Source: Bradyrhizobium amphicarpaeae | GTDB lineage: Bacteria; Pseudomonadota; Alphaproteobacteria; Rhizobiales; Xanthobacteraceae | Reading direction: 5' to 3' | NCBI RefSeq assembly: GCF_002266435.3 | Contig: NZ_CP029426.2 | Coordinates: forward strand, 124,001-188,000 | Length of the DNA: 64,000 bases | Shown here: in pieces, positions 26,754 through 35,842 of the stretch | How the letters are laid out: every line of letters starts with the position of its first letter | How positions within the stretch are numbered: the stretch's first letter is position 1 | Translations under genes and position numbers: made by a program | The notes under the pieces: model-generated | Told to the model about the DNA's origin: nothing | Databases searched by the model: none | The model's input: only the letters and a program-made list of their open reading frames with translations

Positions 26754-27731
26754 ATGGGGACGGTCCTGGATTCAGTCGGCAAGCTGATTGCCGCGTACCT
26801 CTCAAAGGAGGTGCCGGGCTACGAGCCGTTCACGCCGAGCGACCCGGAGCACCTGCGCGGCGTCATCGAACCCGGCGACGTGCTGCTGGTCGAGGGCAAC
26901 AACCGCATCTCCGGCATCATCAAATATCTCACGCAGTCGACCTGGTCGCATGCTGCGCTTTATGTCGGCCCGGTCGAGGGCGCCGAAGAGCCCGACGGTG
27001 AGCCCCACGTGCTGATCGAGGCCAATATCGGCGAAGGCGTCACCTCCGCGCCGCTGTCGAAATATTTCCCCTATCACACCCGCGTCTGCCGTCCGGTCGG
27101 GCTGTCCTATGAGGACCGCACCACGGTCTGCCGCTATGCGATCAACCGCATCGGCTTCGGCTACGACACCAAGAACATCGTCGACCTCATGCGCTTCCTG
27201 TTCCCGCTGCCGGTGCCGCAGCGCTGGCGGCGGCGCATGATCGCGATCGGCTCGGGCGATCCGACCAAGATCATCTGCTCGGCGCTGATCGCGCAGGCGT
27301 TCGATGCCGTGCGTTACCCGATCCTGCCGAAGATCACCAAGGCCGGCAGCCGCGCCGCCCGCCGCGAAATCCTGCATATCCGCGATTCCTCGCTCTACAT
27401 GCCCCGCGACTTCGATATCTCGCCCTATTTCGAAGTCGTCAAACCCACCATCGTGCACGGGTTCGACTACACCGCGCTGCACTGGGCCGACAAGCAGAAG
27501 CCGCTCGAGGAGGTAGCGGGCTCATTCGGTGTGTTTCCAGAAACGTTCATGGCGCCGCCGCTCGTTCCTGAAGCGGTTGACGAAGAGGCGCCGTCTGAGA
27601 TTCCGGCTGAGCAAATGAGCGCGTGCGTTGCGGAGGCGAGCGCCGCCTTCTCCGAGCATTTCGTGCAGCTGAGCGAACTTGCGACGTACCGCGCAAGGCG
27701 CCGCGGAGACATGTACGAGATCGCGGCGTAA
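26754..27731 (+). CDS. YiiX/C92-type permuted papain-fold (NlpC/P60-related) protein
   Basis: A 325-residue protein with the permuted NlpC/P60-like order in which His precedes Cys: PGDVLLVEGNNRISGIIKYL, then STWSHAALYVG (catalytic His), then DPTKIICSALIAQAF (catalytic Cys). IEANIGEGVTSAPLSKYFPY and RIGFGYDTKNIVDLMRFLFP lie between. Such YiiX/YycO proteins are putative lipid- or peptide-acting hydrolases. ATG 26754 follows GGGGGAG by 6 bases; TTG 26748 is a weaker choice. No signal peptide is seen, so it is probably cytoplasmic or membrane-associated. Confidence 0.75.
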   Translation: MGTVLDSVGKLIAAYLSKEVPGYEPFTPSDPEHLRGVIEPGDVLLVEGNNRISGIIKYLTQSTWSHAALYVGPVEGAEEPDGEPHVLIEANIGEGVTSAPLSKYFPYHTRVCRPVGLSYEDRTTVCRYAINRIGFGYDTKNIVDLMRFLFPLPVPQRWRRRMIAIGSGDPTKIICSALIAQAFDAVRYPILPKITKAGSRAARREILHIRDSSLYMPRDFDISPYFEVVKPTIVHGFDYTALHWADKQKPLEEVAGSFGVFPETFMAPPLVPEAVDEEAPSEIPAEQMSACVAEASAAFSEHFVQLSELATYRARRRGDMYEIAA

Positions 27732-27767
27732 ATCTCGCTGTAGCGCGGTGCGATCACGCTTCCACAA

Positions 27768-27854
27768 CCGTCATTGCGAGGAGCGGAACGACGAAGCGAT
27801 CCAGAATCCCTCCGCGAAAGATTCTGGATTGCTTCGCTGCGCTCGCAATGACGG
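27768..27854. repeat. 87-base palindromic repeat downstream of the YiiX-like gene
   Basis: Ends CCGTCATTGCGAG and CTCGCAATGACGG are inverted, with inner CGACGAAGCGATCCAGAATC and GATTCTGGATTGCTTCGCTG forming the rest of a long imperfect stem. It lies between convergent genes and would also work as a transcription barrier. The type is widespread in Bradyrhizobium from general knowledge. Confidence 0.85.
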
Positions 27855-27866
27855 CGGAATACCGAT

Positions 27867-28142
27867 CTACCGCTCCGCCCGTCCGATCACCGCCATCAAC
27901 TCCGCGATCTTCGCGCGCTGGTCGGCCTTGTCGCCGCTCGATATCGCGTGCTCGACGCAATGGGCGACGTGGTCCTTGAGGACCTCCTCCTCGACCCGGC
28001 GCAGCGCGGCACGCACCGCCGAGATCTGCGTCACGATGTCGATGCAGTAGCGGTCTTCCTCTACCATTTTCGAGAGACCGCGAACCTGGCCCTCGATCCG
28101 GCCGAGACGTTTTCCGACGGATGCCTTGATGTCCTTGCGCAT
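27867..28142 (-). CDS. csoR: CsoR/RcnR-family metal-sensing repressor, copper type
   Basis: A 91-residue all-helical repressor of the CsoR family, which releases its operator on binding Cu(I). The ligand triad is present: Cys33, His58 and Cys62, with the same 25- and 4-residue spacing as mycobacterial CsoR Cys36-His61-Cys65. Family marks are [20 protein letters not shown] and [20 protein letters not shown]. It is divergent from the copper ATPase, and the operator at 28152-28168 lies 10 bases beyond its start codon, so it should control both itself and the pump. RcnR and formaldehyde-type FrmR use other ligand sets. Confidence 0.88.
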   Translation of the reverse strand: MRKDIKASVGKRLGRIEGQVRGLSKMVEEDRYCIDIVTQISAVRAALRRVEEEVLKDHVAHCVEHAISSGDKADQRAKIAELMAVIGRAER

Positions 28143-28151
28143 GGCGTCTAT

Positions 28152-28168
28152 ATACCCCTACCGGGTAT
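28152..28168. promoter_or_regulatory. Predicted CsoR operator
   Basis: ATACCC-CTACC-GGGTAT is a perfect 6-5-6 inverted repeat in the 61-base space between csoR and the copper ATPase start. The ATACCC/GGGTAT half-sites with a G/C-rich centre fit known CsoR-family operators. Copper would lift repression of both directions (inference from family). Confidence 0.85.
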
Positions 28169-28203
28169 GGGTTGCAAGACCTGGGCACCGCTGGAGCAGG
28201 ACA

Positions 28204-30654
28204 ATGAACAATCCCGAACACGGGCATCACCACGACGCAACCGCTCACGCCGGATGCGGCTGTTCGAGTCACATGGCGACGCCAGCCGCCAAGCCCGCGG
28301 CCTCCTCCTGCTGCGGCGGACACGGCGATCATTCCGGCCACTCTCATGATCACGGTGACACCGCGACCAAGGTCAAAGACCCCGTCTGCGGCATGAGCGT
28401 CGATCCTGCGACCTCGAAGCACCGCTTCACACATCACGGCGAGACCTTCCATTTCTGCTCGGCCGGCTGCCGCACCAAGTTCGCGGCCGATCCCGCCAAA
28501 TATCTCGCGAAAGAGAAGGCGCCCGAACCCGAAATGCCGGCGGGCACGATCTACACCTGCCCGATGCATCCGGAGATCCGTCAGGTCGGCCCCGGCAGCT
28601 GCCCGATCTGCGGCATGGCGCTGGAGCCCGAGATGGCGAGCCTCGACACCGGTCCCAACCCGGAACTCGCCGACATGATGCGGCGGTTCTGGATCGGCGG
28701 CGCGCTCGCGTTACCGGCCGTGGTGCTGGAGATGGGCGGCCATCTCGCCGGTCCGCACAACTGGATCGATCCTACCCTGTCGAACTGGATCCAGCTCGCC
28801 TTCGCCACACCGGTCGTGCTGTGGGCCGGCTGGCCGTTCTTCGTTCGCGGCTGGCAATCGCTGCTGACGCGCAACCTCAACATGTTCACGCTGATCGCGA
28901 TGGGCACCGGGGTGGCCTATGTCTACAGCATCATCGGCACCGTCGCGCCGCAGGTTTTTCCTGCCGATTTCCGCGGCCATGGAGGTGCGGTTGCCGTCTA
29001 TTTCGAGGCGGCTGCGGTCATCACCGTGTTGGTGCTGCTCGGCCAGGTGCTGGAGCTGCGTGCCCGCGATGCGACGTCCGGCGCGATCAAGGCGCTGTTG
29101 CAGCTCGCGCCCAAGACCGCGCGCCGCGTCGAGCATGACGGCAGCGAGCACGAGGTCGAGATCGACACGCTTCACGCCGGCGACCGCTTGCGCGTTCGCC
29201 CCGGCGAGAAGGTGCCGGTCGACGGGAGCATCCTGGAAGGACGCTCCTCGCTCGACGAATCCCTGGTCACCGGCGAGTCCATGCCTGTTACCAAGGAGAC
29301 CGGCGCCAAGGTCATTGCCGGCACGCTGAACCAGTCCGGCAGCTTCATCATGCGCGCCGACAAGGTCGGTCGCGAGACGCTGCTGTCGCAGATCGTGCAG
29401 ATGGTTGCGGACGCGCAGCGCTCGCGTGCGCCAATCCAGCGGCTGGCCGATCAGGTCGCGGGCTGGTTCGTGCCCACCGTCATCGCCGTCGCGATCGCCG
29501 CTTTCGGCGCCTGGGCCTGGTTCGGACCGGAGCCGCGGCTGGCCTTCGGCCTCGTTGCCGCCGTCAGCGTGCTGATCATCGCCTGCCCCTGCGCACTGGG
29601 CCTCGCGACCCCGATGTCGATCATGGTCGGCGTCGGCCGCGGCGCGCAAGCGGGCGTGCTGATCAAGAACGCCGAGGCGCTGGAGCGGATGGAGAAGATC
29701 GACACGCTGGTGGTCGACAAGACCGGAACGCTGACCGAGGGCAAGCCCAAGGTGGTCTCGATCGTGCCGGCGTCAGGTTTTGTGGAAGACGACATCCTCC
29801 GGCTTGCGGCCAGCGTCGAGCGCGCCAGCGAGCATCCCCTGGCTGACGCGATCATGCGCGCGGCCAAGGAGAAGCAGCTTGCGCTCGGTCAGGTCGAGCA
29901 GTTCGACTCGCCGACCGGCAAGGGCGCGACCGGCAAGGTCGACGGCAAGACCATCGCGCTCGGCAATGCCGGATATCTCGCCTCGCTCGGGATCGACACG
30001 ACGACACTCCACGCCGAGGCCGAACGGCTGCGCCAGGACGGGGCCACCGTGATCAACATGGCCGTCGACGGCCGGCTCGCCGGCCTGTTCGCGATCGCCG
30101 ATCCGGTCAAGGCTTCGACCCCGGAGGCGCTGAAGGCGCTCGCGGCCGAAGGCATCAAGGTGATCATGCTGACCGGCGACAACCGGACCACGGCGGAGGC
30201 CGTGGCACGCCGGCTCGGCATCGCCGATGTCGAGGCCGAGGTGCTGCCGGATCAGAAGAGCGCGGTGGTCTCGAAGCTGCAAAAGGCCGGCCGCATCGTC
30301 GCGATGGCCGGCGACGGCGTCAACGACGCACCGGCGCTGGCCGCCGCCGAAGTCGGCATCGCCATGGGCACCGGCACCGACGTGGCGATGGAGAGCGCCG
30401 GCGTGACCCTGCTCAAGGGCGATCTCGTCGGCATCGTCCGGGCGCGAAAGCTGTCGCAGGCGACGATGAGCAACATCCGGCAAAACCTGTTTTTTGCCTT
30501 CATCTACAATGCCGCGGGCATCCCGATCGCGGCGGGCATCCTCTATCCCGCCTTCGGCCTGCTGCTCTCGCCGATCGTCGCCGCGGCCGCGATGGCGCTG
30601 TCCTCGGTGAGCGTGGTCGGGAACGCCCTGCGGCTGCGCGCGACGCGGCTGTAA
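28204..30654 (+). CDS. copA: Copper-translocating P1B-type ATPase with His-rich, YHS and metal-binding N-terminus
   Basis: An 816-residue P-type ATPase exporting Cu(I). The N-terminus is His/Cys-rich ([33 protein letters not shown]), then a YHS domain ([11 protein letters not shown] to [18 protein letters not shown], about 58-100) and a heavy-metal-binding motif ([20 protein letters not shown], about 117-137). No classical GMTCxxC HMA domain is present. The membrane motif is CPC (Cys461-Pro-Cys463), the phosphorylated Asp is D505 in [10 protein letters not shown], and SEHPLADAI and [10 protein letters not shown] are present. ATG 28204 follows GGAGCAGGA; the open frame to 28126 runs through the operator. 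Regulation by the divergent csoR is very likely. Confidence 0.93.
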   Translation: MNNPEHGHHHDATAHAGCGCSSHMATPAAKPAASSCCGGHGDHSGHSHDHGDTATKVKDPVCGMSVDPATSKHRFTHHGETFHFCSAGCRTKFAADPAKYLAKEKAPEPEMPAGTIYTCPMHPEIRQVGPGSCPICGMALEPEMASLDTGPNPELADMMRRFWIGGALALPAVVLEMGGHLAGPHNWIDPTLSNWIQLAFATPVVLWAGWPFFVRGWQSLLTRNLNMFTLIAMGTGVAYVYSIIGTVAPQVFPADFRGHGGAVAVYFEAAAVITVLVLLGQVLELRARDATSGAIKALLQLAPKTARRVEHDGSEHEVEIDTLHAGDRLRVRPGEKVPVDGSILEGRSSLDESLVTGESMPVTKETGAKVIAGTLNQSGSFIMRADKVGRETLLSQIVQMVADAQRSRAPIQRLADQVAGWFVPTVIAVAIAAFGAWAWFGPEPRLAFGLVAAVSVLIIACPCALGLATPMSIMVGVGRGAQAGVLIKNAEALERMEKIDTLVVDKTGTLTEGKPKVVSIVPASGFVEDDILRLAASVERASEHPLADAIMRAAKEKQLALGQVEQFDSPTGKGATGKVDGKTIALGNAGYLASLGIDTTTLHAEAERLRQDGATVINMAVDGRLAGLFAIADPVKASTPEALKALAAEGIKVIMLTGDNRTTAEAVARRLGIADVEAEVLPDQKSAVVSKLQKAGRIVAMAGDGVNDAPALAAAEVGIAMGTGTDVAMESAGVTLLKGDLVGIVRARKLSQATMSNIRQNLFFAFIYNAAGIPIAAGILYPAFGLLLSPIVAAAAMALSSVSVVGNALRLRATRL

Positions 30655-30663
30655 CGACACGGC

Positions 30664-30750
30664 GTAGCCCGGACGGAGCGCAAGTGAAATCCGGGGTCTT
30701 GCCCGCATATTGGCACCGTCCCGGATTGCGCTTCGCTCCATCCGGGCTAC
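30664..30750. repeat. Palindromic repeat between copA and nikR
   Basis: GTAGCCCGGACGGAGCGCAA and TTGCGCTTCGCTCCATCCGG then GCTAC are inverted arms, with AATCCGGGG and CCCGGATT nested inside. It gives a long imperfect stem of about 85 bases between two co-directional genes. Confidence 0.85.
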
Positions 30751-30789
30751 GGTTCACGGGACACAGGCGAGACGCACGAAGGGGATCTG

Positions 30790-31236
30790 ATGCAGCGAAT
30801 TACGATCACGATCGAGGACGATCTGCTGGCGGAGATCGACGCCGCGGCGGAAGCGCGCGGCTATCAGAACCGATCCGAGATCATCCGCGATCTCGCCCGC
30901 GCTGGCCTGCAGCAGAGCACCGAGGACACCGCGCAAACCGGCCAATGCGTCGCCGGCCTCGTCTATGTCTACGACCACGCCGCGCGCGATCTGTCGAAAC
31001 GGCTGGTGCAGGAATTTCACGGCCATCACGACCTCGCGCTGGCGACCCTGCACGTCCATCTCGATGACAACAATTGCATGGAGATGACGGCGCTGAAGGG
31101 GTCGGCGGACGAGGTCAAGCATTTCGCCGACCACATCATCGCCGAACGCGGCGTCCGCTACGGCCGCGTGGTGATGATCCCGACCGGCGAGGGCAGGCCG
31201 GCCAAAGCGCGCAAGCACGGGCACCGGCACGGGTAG
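30790..31236 (+). CDS. nikR: Nickel-responsive regulator NikR
   Basis: A 148-residue ribbon-helix-helix repressor with an ACT-like nickel domain. The RHH is RITITIEDDLLAEIDAAAEA followed by YQNRSEIIRDLARAGL. The high-affinity nickel ligands His77, His88, His90 and Cys96 are in place (HGHHDLALATLHVHLDDNNC), one position later than the E. coli H76/H87/H89/C95 set. The His-rich tail HGHRHG could bind extra metal. No nickel transporter, urease or hydrogenase genes lie nearby, so targets are elsewhere. Confidence 0.93.
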   Translation: MQRITITIEDDLLAEIDAAAEARGYQNRSEIIRDLARAGLQQSTEDTAQTGQCVAGLVYVYDHAARDLSKRLVQEFHGHHDLALATLHVHLDDNNCMEMTALKGSADEVKHFADHIIAERGVRYGRVVMIPTGEGRPAKARKHGHRHG

Positions 31237-31262
31237 TGTTGGCTTAGGAGAGAGTAGCGGTT

Positions 31263-31428
31263 CTTACCCTCCCCTGGAGGGGGAGGGTCGATCGCGCGCA
31301 GCGCGAGCTGGGGTGGGGTGACGGTCTCTCCGCGTCGAGCAGTGCCCGTGGGGAGAGATCACCCCACCCCGTCTCACATTTCGCTACGCTCAATGTGAGC
31401 CGACCCTCCCCCTCCAGGAGAGGGTAAG
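31263..31428. repeat. About 165-base palindromic repeat, family B copy 1
   Basis: The outer inverted ends are CTTACCCTCCCCTGGAGGGG and CCCCTCCAGGAGAGGGTAAG. Inside are GGGGTGGGGTGACGGTCTCT, GTGCCCGTGGGGAGAGATCA and CCCCACCCCG. A second copy with the same plan lies at 39034-39198. The rest of the gap 31237-31534 shows nothing else. Confidence 0.9.
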
Positions 31429-31534
31429 CAAAAGCTCGCACCGCGTTTGCCGGCGACGGCAGGCTAACACCCTCCCTTGCCGAAGCCGCAATCGGTGTCT
31501 ACCTCTCGCGAAGTGTTTACCTGAGAGGGTCCCC

Positions 31535-32275
31535 ATGCTGGATGCCGCCATCAAGACGCTGTCGCAAATGATCTCGCCGCCGATGCGCTCGATCCTGTGG
31601 CGGTCGATCGGGCTAGCGCTCGTGCTGATCACCGTGCTGGCGATCGGCCTGCAGCGGCTGCTGAGCTGGTTTGCGACCTCCGGTGAGGTCTGGCTGGAAG
31701 GCCTGCTTGGGCCGGGCTGGCACACGTCCATCGAGGTCTTGTCCTGGATCGTCTCGATCGCGGCGGGCCTCGGCGTCGTGTTCGGCGGCGTGTTCCTGAT
31801 GCCCGCAATCACCTCGCTGGTGGCGAGCCTGTTCGTCGACGACGTCGCCGACATCGTCGAGCGCGAGCATTATCCCGCCGAGCAGCCGGGCCTCGCGCTG
31901 CCGTTCAGCCAGGCGATCTTCGAGGGCATCAAGACCGCGCTCCTGACCATCCTGGTCTATCTGATCGCGCTGCCGCTGGTGTTGTTTGCCGGCGCCGGCT
32001 TCCTGGTGTTCTTCCTCGCCGCCGCCTGGCTGCTCGGCCGGGAATATTTCGAGCTCGCCGCGATGCGCTTCCGTTCGCCGGAGGAAGCCAAGGCGATGCG
32101 GCGCGACAATGCCGCCACCATCTTCACCGCCGGCCTGTTCATCGCCGCCTTCGTCTCGATTCCGATCGTCAATCTGGCGACTCCGATTTTTGCCATGGCC
32201 TTCATGGTCCACATGCACAAGCGGTTGTCAGGCCCGCGGCCCGAGCTGATCGAGCCGGCGCGGCAGATGCGGTGA
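31535..32275 (+). CDS. EI24/CysZ-family membrane protein
   Basis: A 246-residue integral membrane protein with about six hydrophobic stretches and the EI24/CysZ signature LFVDDVADIVEREHYPAEQP followed by LLGREYFELAAMRF. CysZ in enterobacteria imports sulfate; in alphaproteobacteria this family is uncharacterised, so sulfate transport is only a possibility. ATG 31535 starts MLDAAIKTLSQMISPPM. It is convergent with the MFS gene of the efflux pair, 6 bases apart. Confidence 0.8.
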   Translation: MLDAAIKTLSQMISPPMRSILWRSIGLALVLITVLAIGLQRLLSWFATSGEVWLEGLLGPGWHTSIEVLSWIVSIAAGLGVVFGGVFLMPAITSLVASLFVDDVADIVEREHYPAEQPGLALPFSQAIFEGIKTALLTILVYLIALPLVLFAGAGFLVFFLAAAWLLGREYFELAAMRFRSPEEAKAMRRDNAATIFTAGLFIAAFVSIPIVNLATPIFAMAFMVHMHKRLSGPRPELIEPARQMR

Positions 32276-32281
32276 CGCGCT

Positions 32282-33910
32282 CTACGTTACTTGCATGCCG
32301 CACTTCCGCAGCACCGTCTTGGCGAAGCCGAACGGCGCCGGCGTGAACGGACCGGGCGGCGCGCGGGTGATCAGTGCGATGACGCCGAGGGCGGCCACCG
32401 CAAGCCAGAAGCAAAGCCAGAAGCCGTCGATATAGGCGAGCACATTGGCCTCGCGCTGCACGAAGCCGGCGAGCGTTCCGACCGCGCGGGCCTGCGCCGA
32501 TCCTGTCCCATGGGCGGCGAACTGATCGGTGAGCTGCTTCAGAATACCGACCACATCAAGATCGCCGACGCCGAGGTTCTGGCCGAGATAGAAGGAATGG
32601 ACCTGCTCGCGCACGCGCAGCCACGTCCCCATCAGCGCCACGCCGATTTCGGCACCGCCGAGCCGCATGATCTGGATGTAGGCGGCGAACGAGGTGGCGC
32701 GGCTCGGATCTGAGTTCGACAGCAGCGTGATGATCAGCGGCAGCAGGGTCAGCGCCTGCCCGATCGCCTGCAGCAGCACGATGCCGATGAAGTCCTCGCG
32801 CGCCCAGTCATGGGTGAGCTGCGTGCCCCAGAGATTGGCGGCGGCGAAGCAGGCGAATCCAGCGATCACCGCGGTCCGCGGATCGAAATGCCGCAGCAGC
32901 CAGATCGAGAACGGCACCAGCACGAACATCGGCAGCGCGCCATAGGTGAGCAGCAGCATGCCGCTCTGCTCGGGCCTGAGCTGGGTGATGGTGGCCAGGA
33001 AGTTCGGCACCAGCGAGGCGTTGGACAGGCTCGTCAACGTGTAGAGCAGGATCAGGACGAGTCCCAGGCCGATATTGCGCGAGAACAGCACGTTCACATG
33101 CGCCCAGGGCTGACGCACCAGCGACTCGTTGATCAGGAAGGCCGCGAGCAGCGCCGCGCCACCGGCGAGCAGCGCCATCACCGTCCCCGAGCCGAGCCAG
33201 TCCAGCCGGTTGCCCTGATCGAGCCCGGCATAGATCATCGCGACGCCTGCGCCGAGCAGCAGCATGCCGCCCCAATCGGCCTCGCGCAGCAGCGCGCGGT
33301 TCACGGGTTCGTTCGGCGTCCCGAGATAGACCATCAGGCCCATCAACGGCGCGATCACCACACCCTGCCAGTACAGCCATTGCCAGCCGAGATGCTCGAC
33401 ATAGAAGCCGACCAGCGAGCTCGAGGTGTCCAAGGCGAAACCGACGCGGATCGAATAGATCGAGATCGCCGGCAGCCACCAGCGGATCGGCAAATTGCGG
33501 AACACGATCATCAGCGTCGCCGGCACGAAGGTGCCGAGCAAAAGGCCGTGCACGACGCTGAGCGTGAGCAGCGTCGGATAGTCGTGCACGAACGGGATGA
33601 CCAGCGAGATCAGCGCATAGGCCAGGCTCGGAATGCCAAGCACGCGCCGCAGCCCGAACACCGTCGCAAGCCAGGCCACCGCCGGCGCGATGAAGATCTG
33701 CGAGCCGATGCCGGCGGTGGAGAGCCAGGCGCCCTCATCGAACGAGAGCGAGAACGCGCCGCGCAGATCAGGCAGACCGACCGTGGTCAGCCGGCTGTCG
33801 AAATTAGCGAGAAACGAGCCGAGCAGCACCGCCGCCACGGCGAACAGCGGCTGCGGCGCGACGCTGCCGCGCGAGAGCGGTCCGCGATCGGCGTCGTCAT
33901 TTTCCGCCAT
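32282..33910 (-). CDS. DHA2-family MFS efflux permease (EmrB-like)
   Basis: A 542-residue protein with 14 hydrophobic helices, the DHA2 drug/proton antiporter layout. The start is ATG 33910. Family marks include GSFLANFDSRLTTVGLPDLR and FSLSFDEGAWLSTAGIGSQI. Its start overlaps the upstream HlyD-family gene by 14 bases, so both are in one operon. In Gram-negatives EmrB works with an EmrA adaptor and an outer-membrane TolC channel; no TolC gene is next to it. The drug or metabolite exported is unknown. Confidence 0.88.
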   Translation of the reverse strand: MAENDDADRGPLSRGSVAPQPLFAVAAVLLGSFLANFDSRLTTVGLPDLRGAFSLSFDEGAWLSTAGIGSQIFIAPAVAWLATVFGLRRVLGIPSLAYALISLVIPFVHDYPTLLTLSVVHGLLLGTFVPATLMIVFRNLPIRWWLPAISIYSIRVGFALDTSSSLVGFYVEHLGWQWLYWQGVVIAPLMGLMVYLGTPNEPVNRALLREADWGGMLLLGAGVAMIYAGLDQGNRLDWLGSGTVMALLAGGAALLAAFLINESLVRQPWAHVNVLFSRNIGLGLVLILLYTLTSLSNASLVPNFLATITQLRPEQSGMLLLTYGALPMFVLVPFSIWLLRHFDPRTAVIAGFACFAAANLWGTQLTHDWAREDFIGIVLLQAIGQALTLLPLIITLLSNSDPSRATSFAAYIQIMRLGGAEIGVALMGTWLRVREQVHSFYLGQNLGVGDLDVVGILKQLTDQFAAHGTGSAQARAVGTLAGFVQREANVLAYIDGFWLCFWLAVAALGVIALITRAPPGPFTPAPFGFAKTVLRKCGMQVT

Positions 33911-35033
33911 TGCCGTCCCGGGTGTCGATGCGGGTGACGACCGACATGCCCGGCACCAGCCGCGCCAGCAGCGGCTGGCCGTCGTCGAACTGGATGCGCA
34001 CGGGGATGCGCTGCACCACCTTGGTGAAATTGCCGGTGGCGTTGTCAGGCGGCAGCAGCGCCACCTGCGAGCCCGTCGCCGGCGCGATGCGCTCGACCTT
34101 GCCGCGCAGCGTCTCGCGCGGGAAACTGTCGACGGTGATCTCGACCTTCTGCCCCGGCGCCACGTGCGTGAGCTGGGTCTCCTTGTAGTTGGCGATCACA
34201 TAGACCTGCGGCAGCGGCACCACGTTGATGAGGTTGGTGCCGATATTGACGTAGTCGCCGGGCTGCACCTGGCGTTCGCCGACGACGCCGTCGAACGGCG
34301 CCGTGATCTTGGTGTAGCCGAGCTTGAGCTTGGCGCCCGCCAGCGTCGCCTTGGCCGCCGCGACGTCGGCGGCGCGCTGCTTCCGGGTGCCTTGCAGGAC
34401 CTCGAGCTGGTGTTGCTGGGCCGCGATCACGGCGCGGCTCGCGCGCACGTCGGCCTGCGCCTTGGCGTAGGCCGCGACGGCCTGCTCGAACCTCTGCCGC
34501 GTGCCGGATTCGGTCTGCGACAGCGATTGCTGGCGCTCCTGCTCCTGCCGCGCCTCGACCTCCATGGCTTCCGCGGAAAGCCGCGCCGCCTGCGCCTGCG
34601 CGATCGTCGCATATTGCAGCTCGATCTGGTTGGCGAGATTGTCGAGGGTCGCCTGCGCGGCGGCGACATTGGCGTCGGCCTGGGCGACCTGGGCCTCGTA
34701 ATCGGCGGGATCGATCTGGATCAGGAGATCACCGGTCTTGACGCGCTGGAAGTCGGTGACGGCGACGGTCAGAACTTCGCCCGAGACGCGGCTCGACAGC
34801 CGCGTCAGCTCGGCGCGCACATAGGCATCATTGGTGGTCTGGATCACGGCATTGCCGACCCATTCGTCGAACCGCAGCGTCGCCAGCGCGACGAAGCCGA
34901 GCGCGACGATCACCGCGAACAGCGGAATTGCGAACCGGCTCCACAGCGAGGCGGCCGGCCGCTGCGTCGGCTTCGAGGACGGGGCCGGCGTTGCGGCGGC
35001 AGCCGGGGACGGGACTTGTTCCTGTTGACTCAC
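33897..35033 (-). CDS. HlyD-family membrane fusion protein (EmrA-like)
   Basis: A 378-residue adaptor joining the inner-membrane EmrB-like pump to an outer-membrane channel. It has one N-terminal anchor (about 30-50, FAIPLFAVIVALGFVALATL), a lipoyl/barrel-sandwich hybrid (AYVRAELTRLSSRVSGEVLT and GVVGERQVQPGDYVNIGTNL) and a long alpha-helical coiled-coil hairpin rich in Ala/Gln (about 105-215). GTG 35033 follows GAGGGGA. Pairing with the overlapping downstream DHA2 gene supports an EmrAB-type system. Confidence 0.9.
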   Translation of the reverse strand: MSQQEQVPSPAAAATPAPSSKPTQRPAASLWSRFAIPLFAVIVALGFVALATLRFDEWVGNAVIQTTNDAYVRAELTRLSSRVSGEVLTVAVTDFQRVKTGDLLIQIDPADYEAQVAQADANVAAAQATLDNLANQIELQYATIAQAQAARLSAEAMEVEARQEQERQQSLSQTESGTRQRFEQAVAAYAKAQADVRASRAVIAAQQHQLEVLQGTRKQRAADVAAAKATLAGAKLKLGYTKITAPFDGVVGERQVQPGDYVNIGTNLINVVPLPQVYVIANYKETQLTHVAPGQKVEITVDSFPRETLRGKVERIAPATGSQVALLPPDNATGNFTKVVQRIPVRIQFDDGQPLLARLVPGMSVVTRIDTRDGNGGK

Positions 35034-35067
35034 GACATCCCCTCAAGACGCTCTGCTCTCACCGCCG

Positions 35068-35820
35068 TCACACCGTCTTCTCCGGCCACCGGCAGAGATC
35101 GTTGATCAGGCAAACTTCGCAGCGCGGCTTGCGCGCGAGGCAAGTATAGCGGCCGTGCAGGATCAGCCAATGGTGGGCATGCAGCATGAATTCGGCAGGG
35201 ATCACCTTTTCGAGGCCGAGCTCGACCTCCAGCGGCGTCTTGCCCGGCGCCAGCCCGGTACGGTTGCCGACGCGGAAGACATGCGTGTCGACCGCCATGG
35301 TGTGCTCGCCGAAGGCCATGTTGAGCAAGACGTTGGCGGTCTTGCGGCCGGCGCCGGGCAGCGACTCGATCTCGGCGCGCGTGCGCGGAACCTCGCCGCC
35401 GAATTCGCTGAGCAGCTTGGCCGACAGCGCGATCACGTTCCTGGCCTTGGTGCGGTAGAGGCCGATGGTCTTGATGTATTCGCGTAACGGCTCCTCGCCG
35501 AGATCGAGCATCTTCTGCGGGGTGTCGGCGACCTCGAACAGCGCGCGCGTCGCCTTGTTGACGCCGGCGTCGGTCGCCTGCGCCGACAGCACCACGGCGA
35601 CCAGCAGCGTGAACGGATTGACGTGCTCGAGCTCGCCCTTCGGCTCAGGATTTGCCTTGCGAAAGCGGCTGAAGGCTTCGTGGACCTCGGCGGGCGTCCA
35701 GCGCTTCATCGCCTTGAGCGGCTTCCTGGCGGGCGCGTTGGGCTTCGCGACTTCAGCCTTTGCCTTCTTCTTCGGCACATTCGCCTTGCGCGGAGCCGGC
35801 TTGCGGGTGATTTTCGCCAT
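35068..35820 (-). CDS. nth: Endonuclease III
   Basis: A DNA glycosylase/AP lyase that removes oxidised pyrimidines. The 250-residue protein has the HhH motif SLPGAGRKTANVLLN with the catalytic Lys, the Asp in AVDTHVFRVGNR, and the 4Fe-4S cluster C-x6-C-x2-C-x5-C at the C-terminus (CLARKPRCEVCLINDLC). The first about 40 residues are a Lys/Ala/Pro-rich extension. ATG 35820 (MAKITRKPAPRK) is used; the frame runs open to 36228 through an unrelated gene. It is divergent from the DUF2244 gene, 22 bases apart. Confidence 0.93.
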   Translation of the reverse strand: MAKITRKPAPRKANVPKKKAKAEVAKPNAPARKPLKAMKRWTPAEVHEAFSRFRKANPEPKGELEHVNPFTLLVAVVLSAQATDAGVNKATRALFEVADTPQKMLDLGEEPLREYIKTIGLYRTKARNVIALSAKLLSEFGGEVPRTRAEIESLPGAGRKTANVLLNMAFGEHTMAVDTHVFRVGNRTGLAPGKTPLEVELGLEKVIPAEFMLHAHHWLILHGRYTCLARKPRCEVCLINDLCRWPEKTV

Positions 35821-35842
35821 GATCGGGATATACTGAGGGACG

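Noticed and set aside
31263..31428. CRISPR array
   Set aside because: The repeats here are single palindromes with inverted arms, not direct repeats with regular spacers; no array or cas gene is present in the window.
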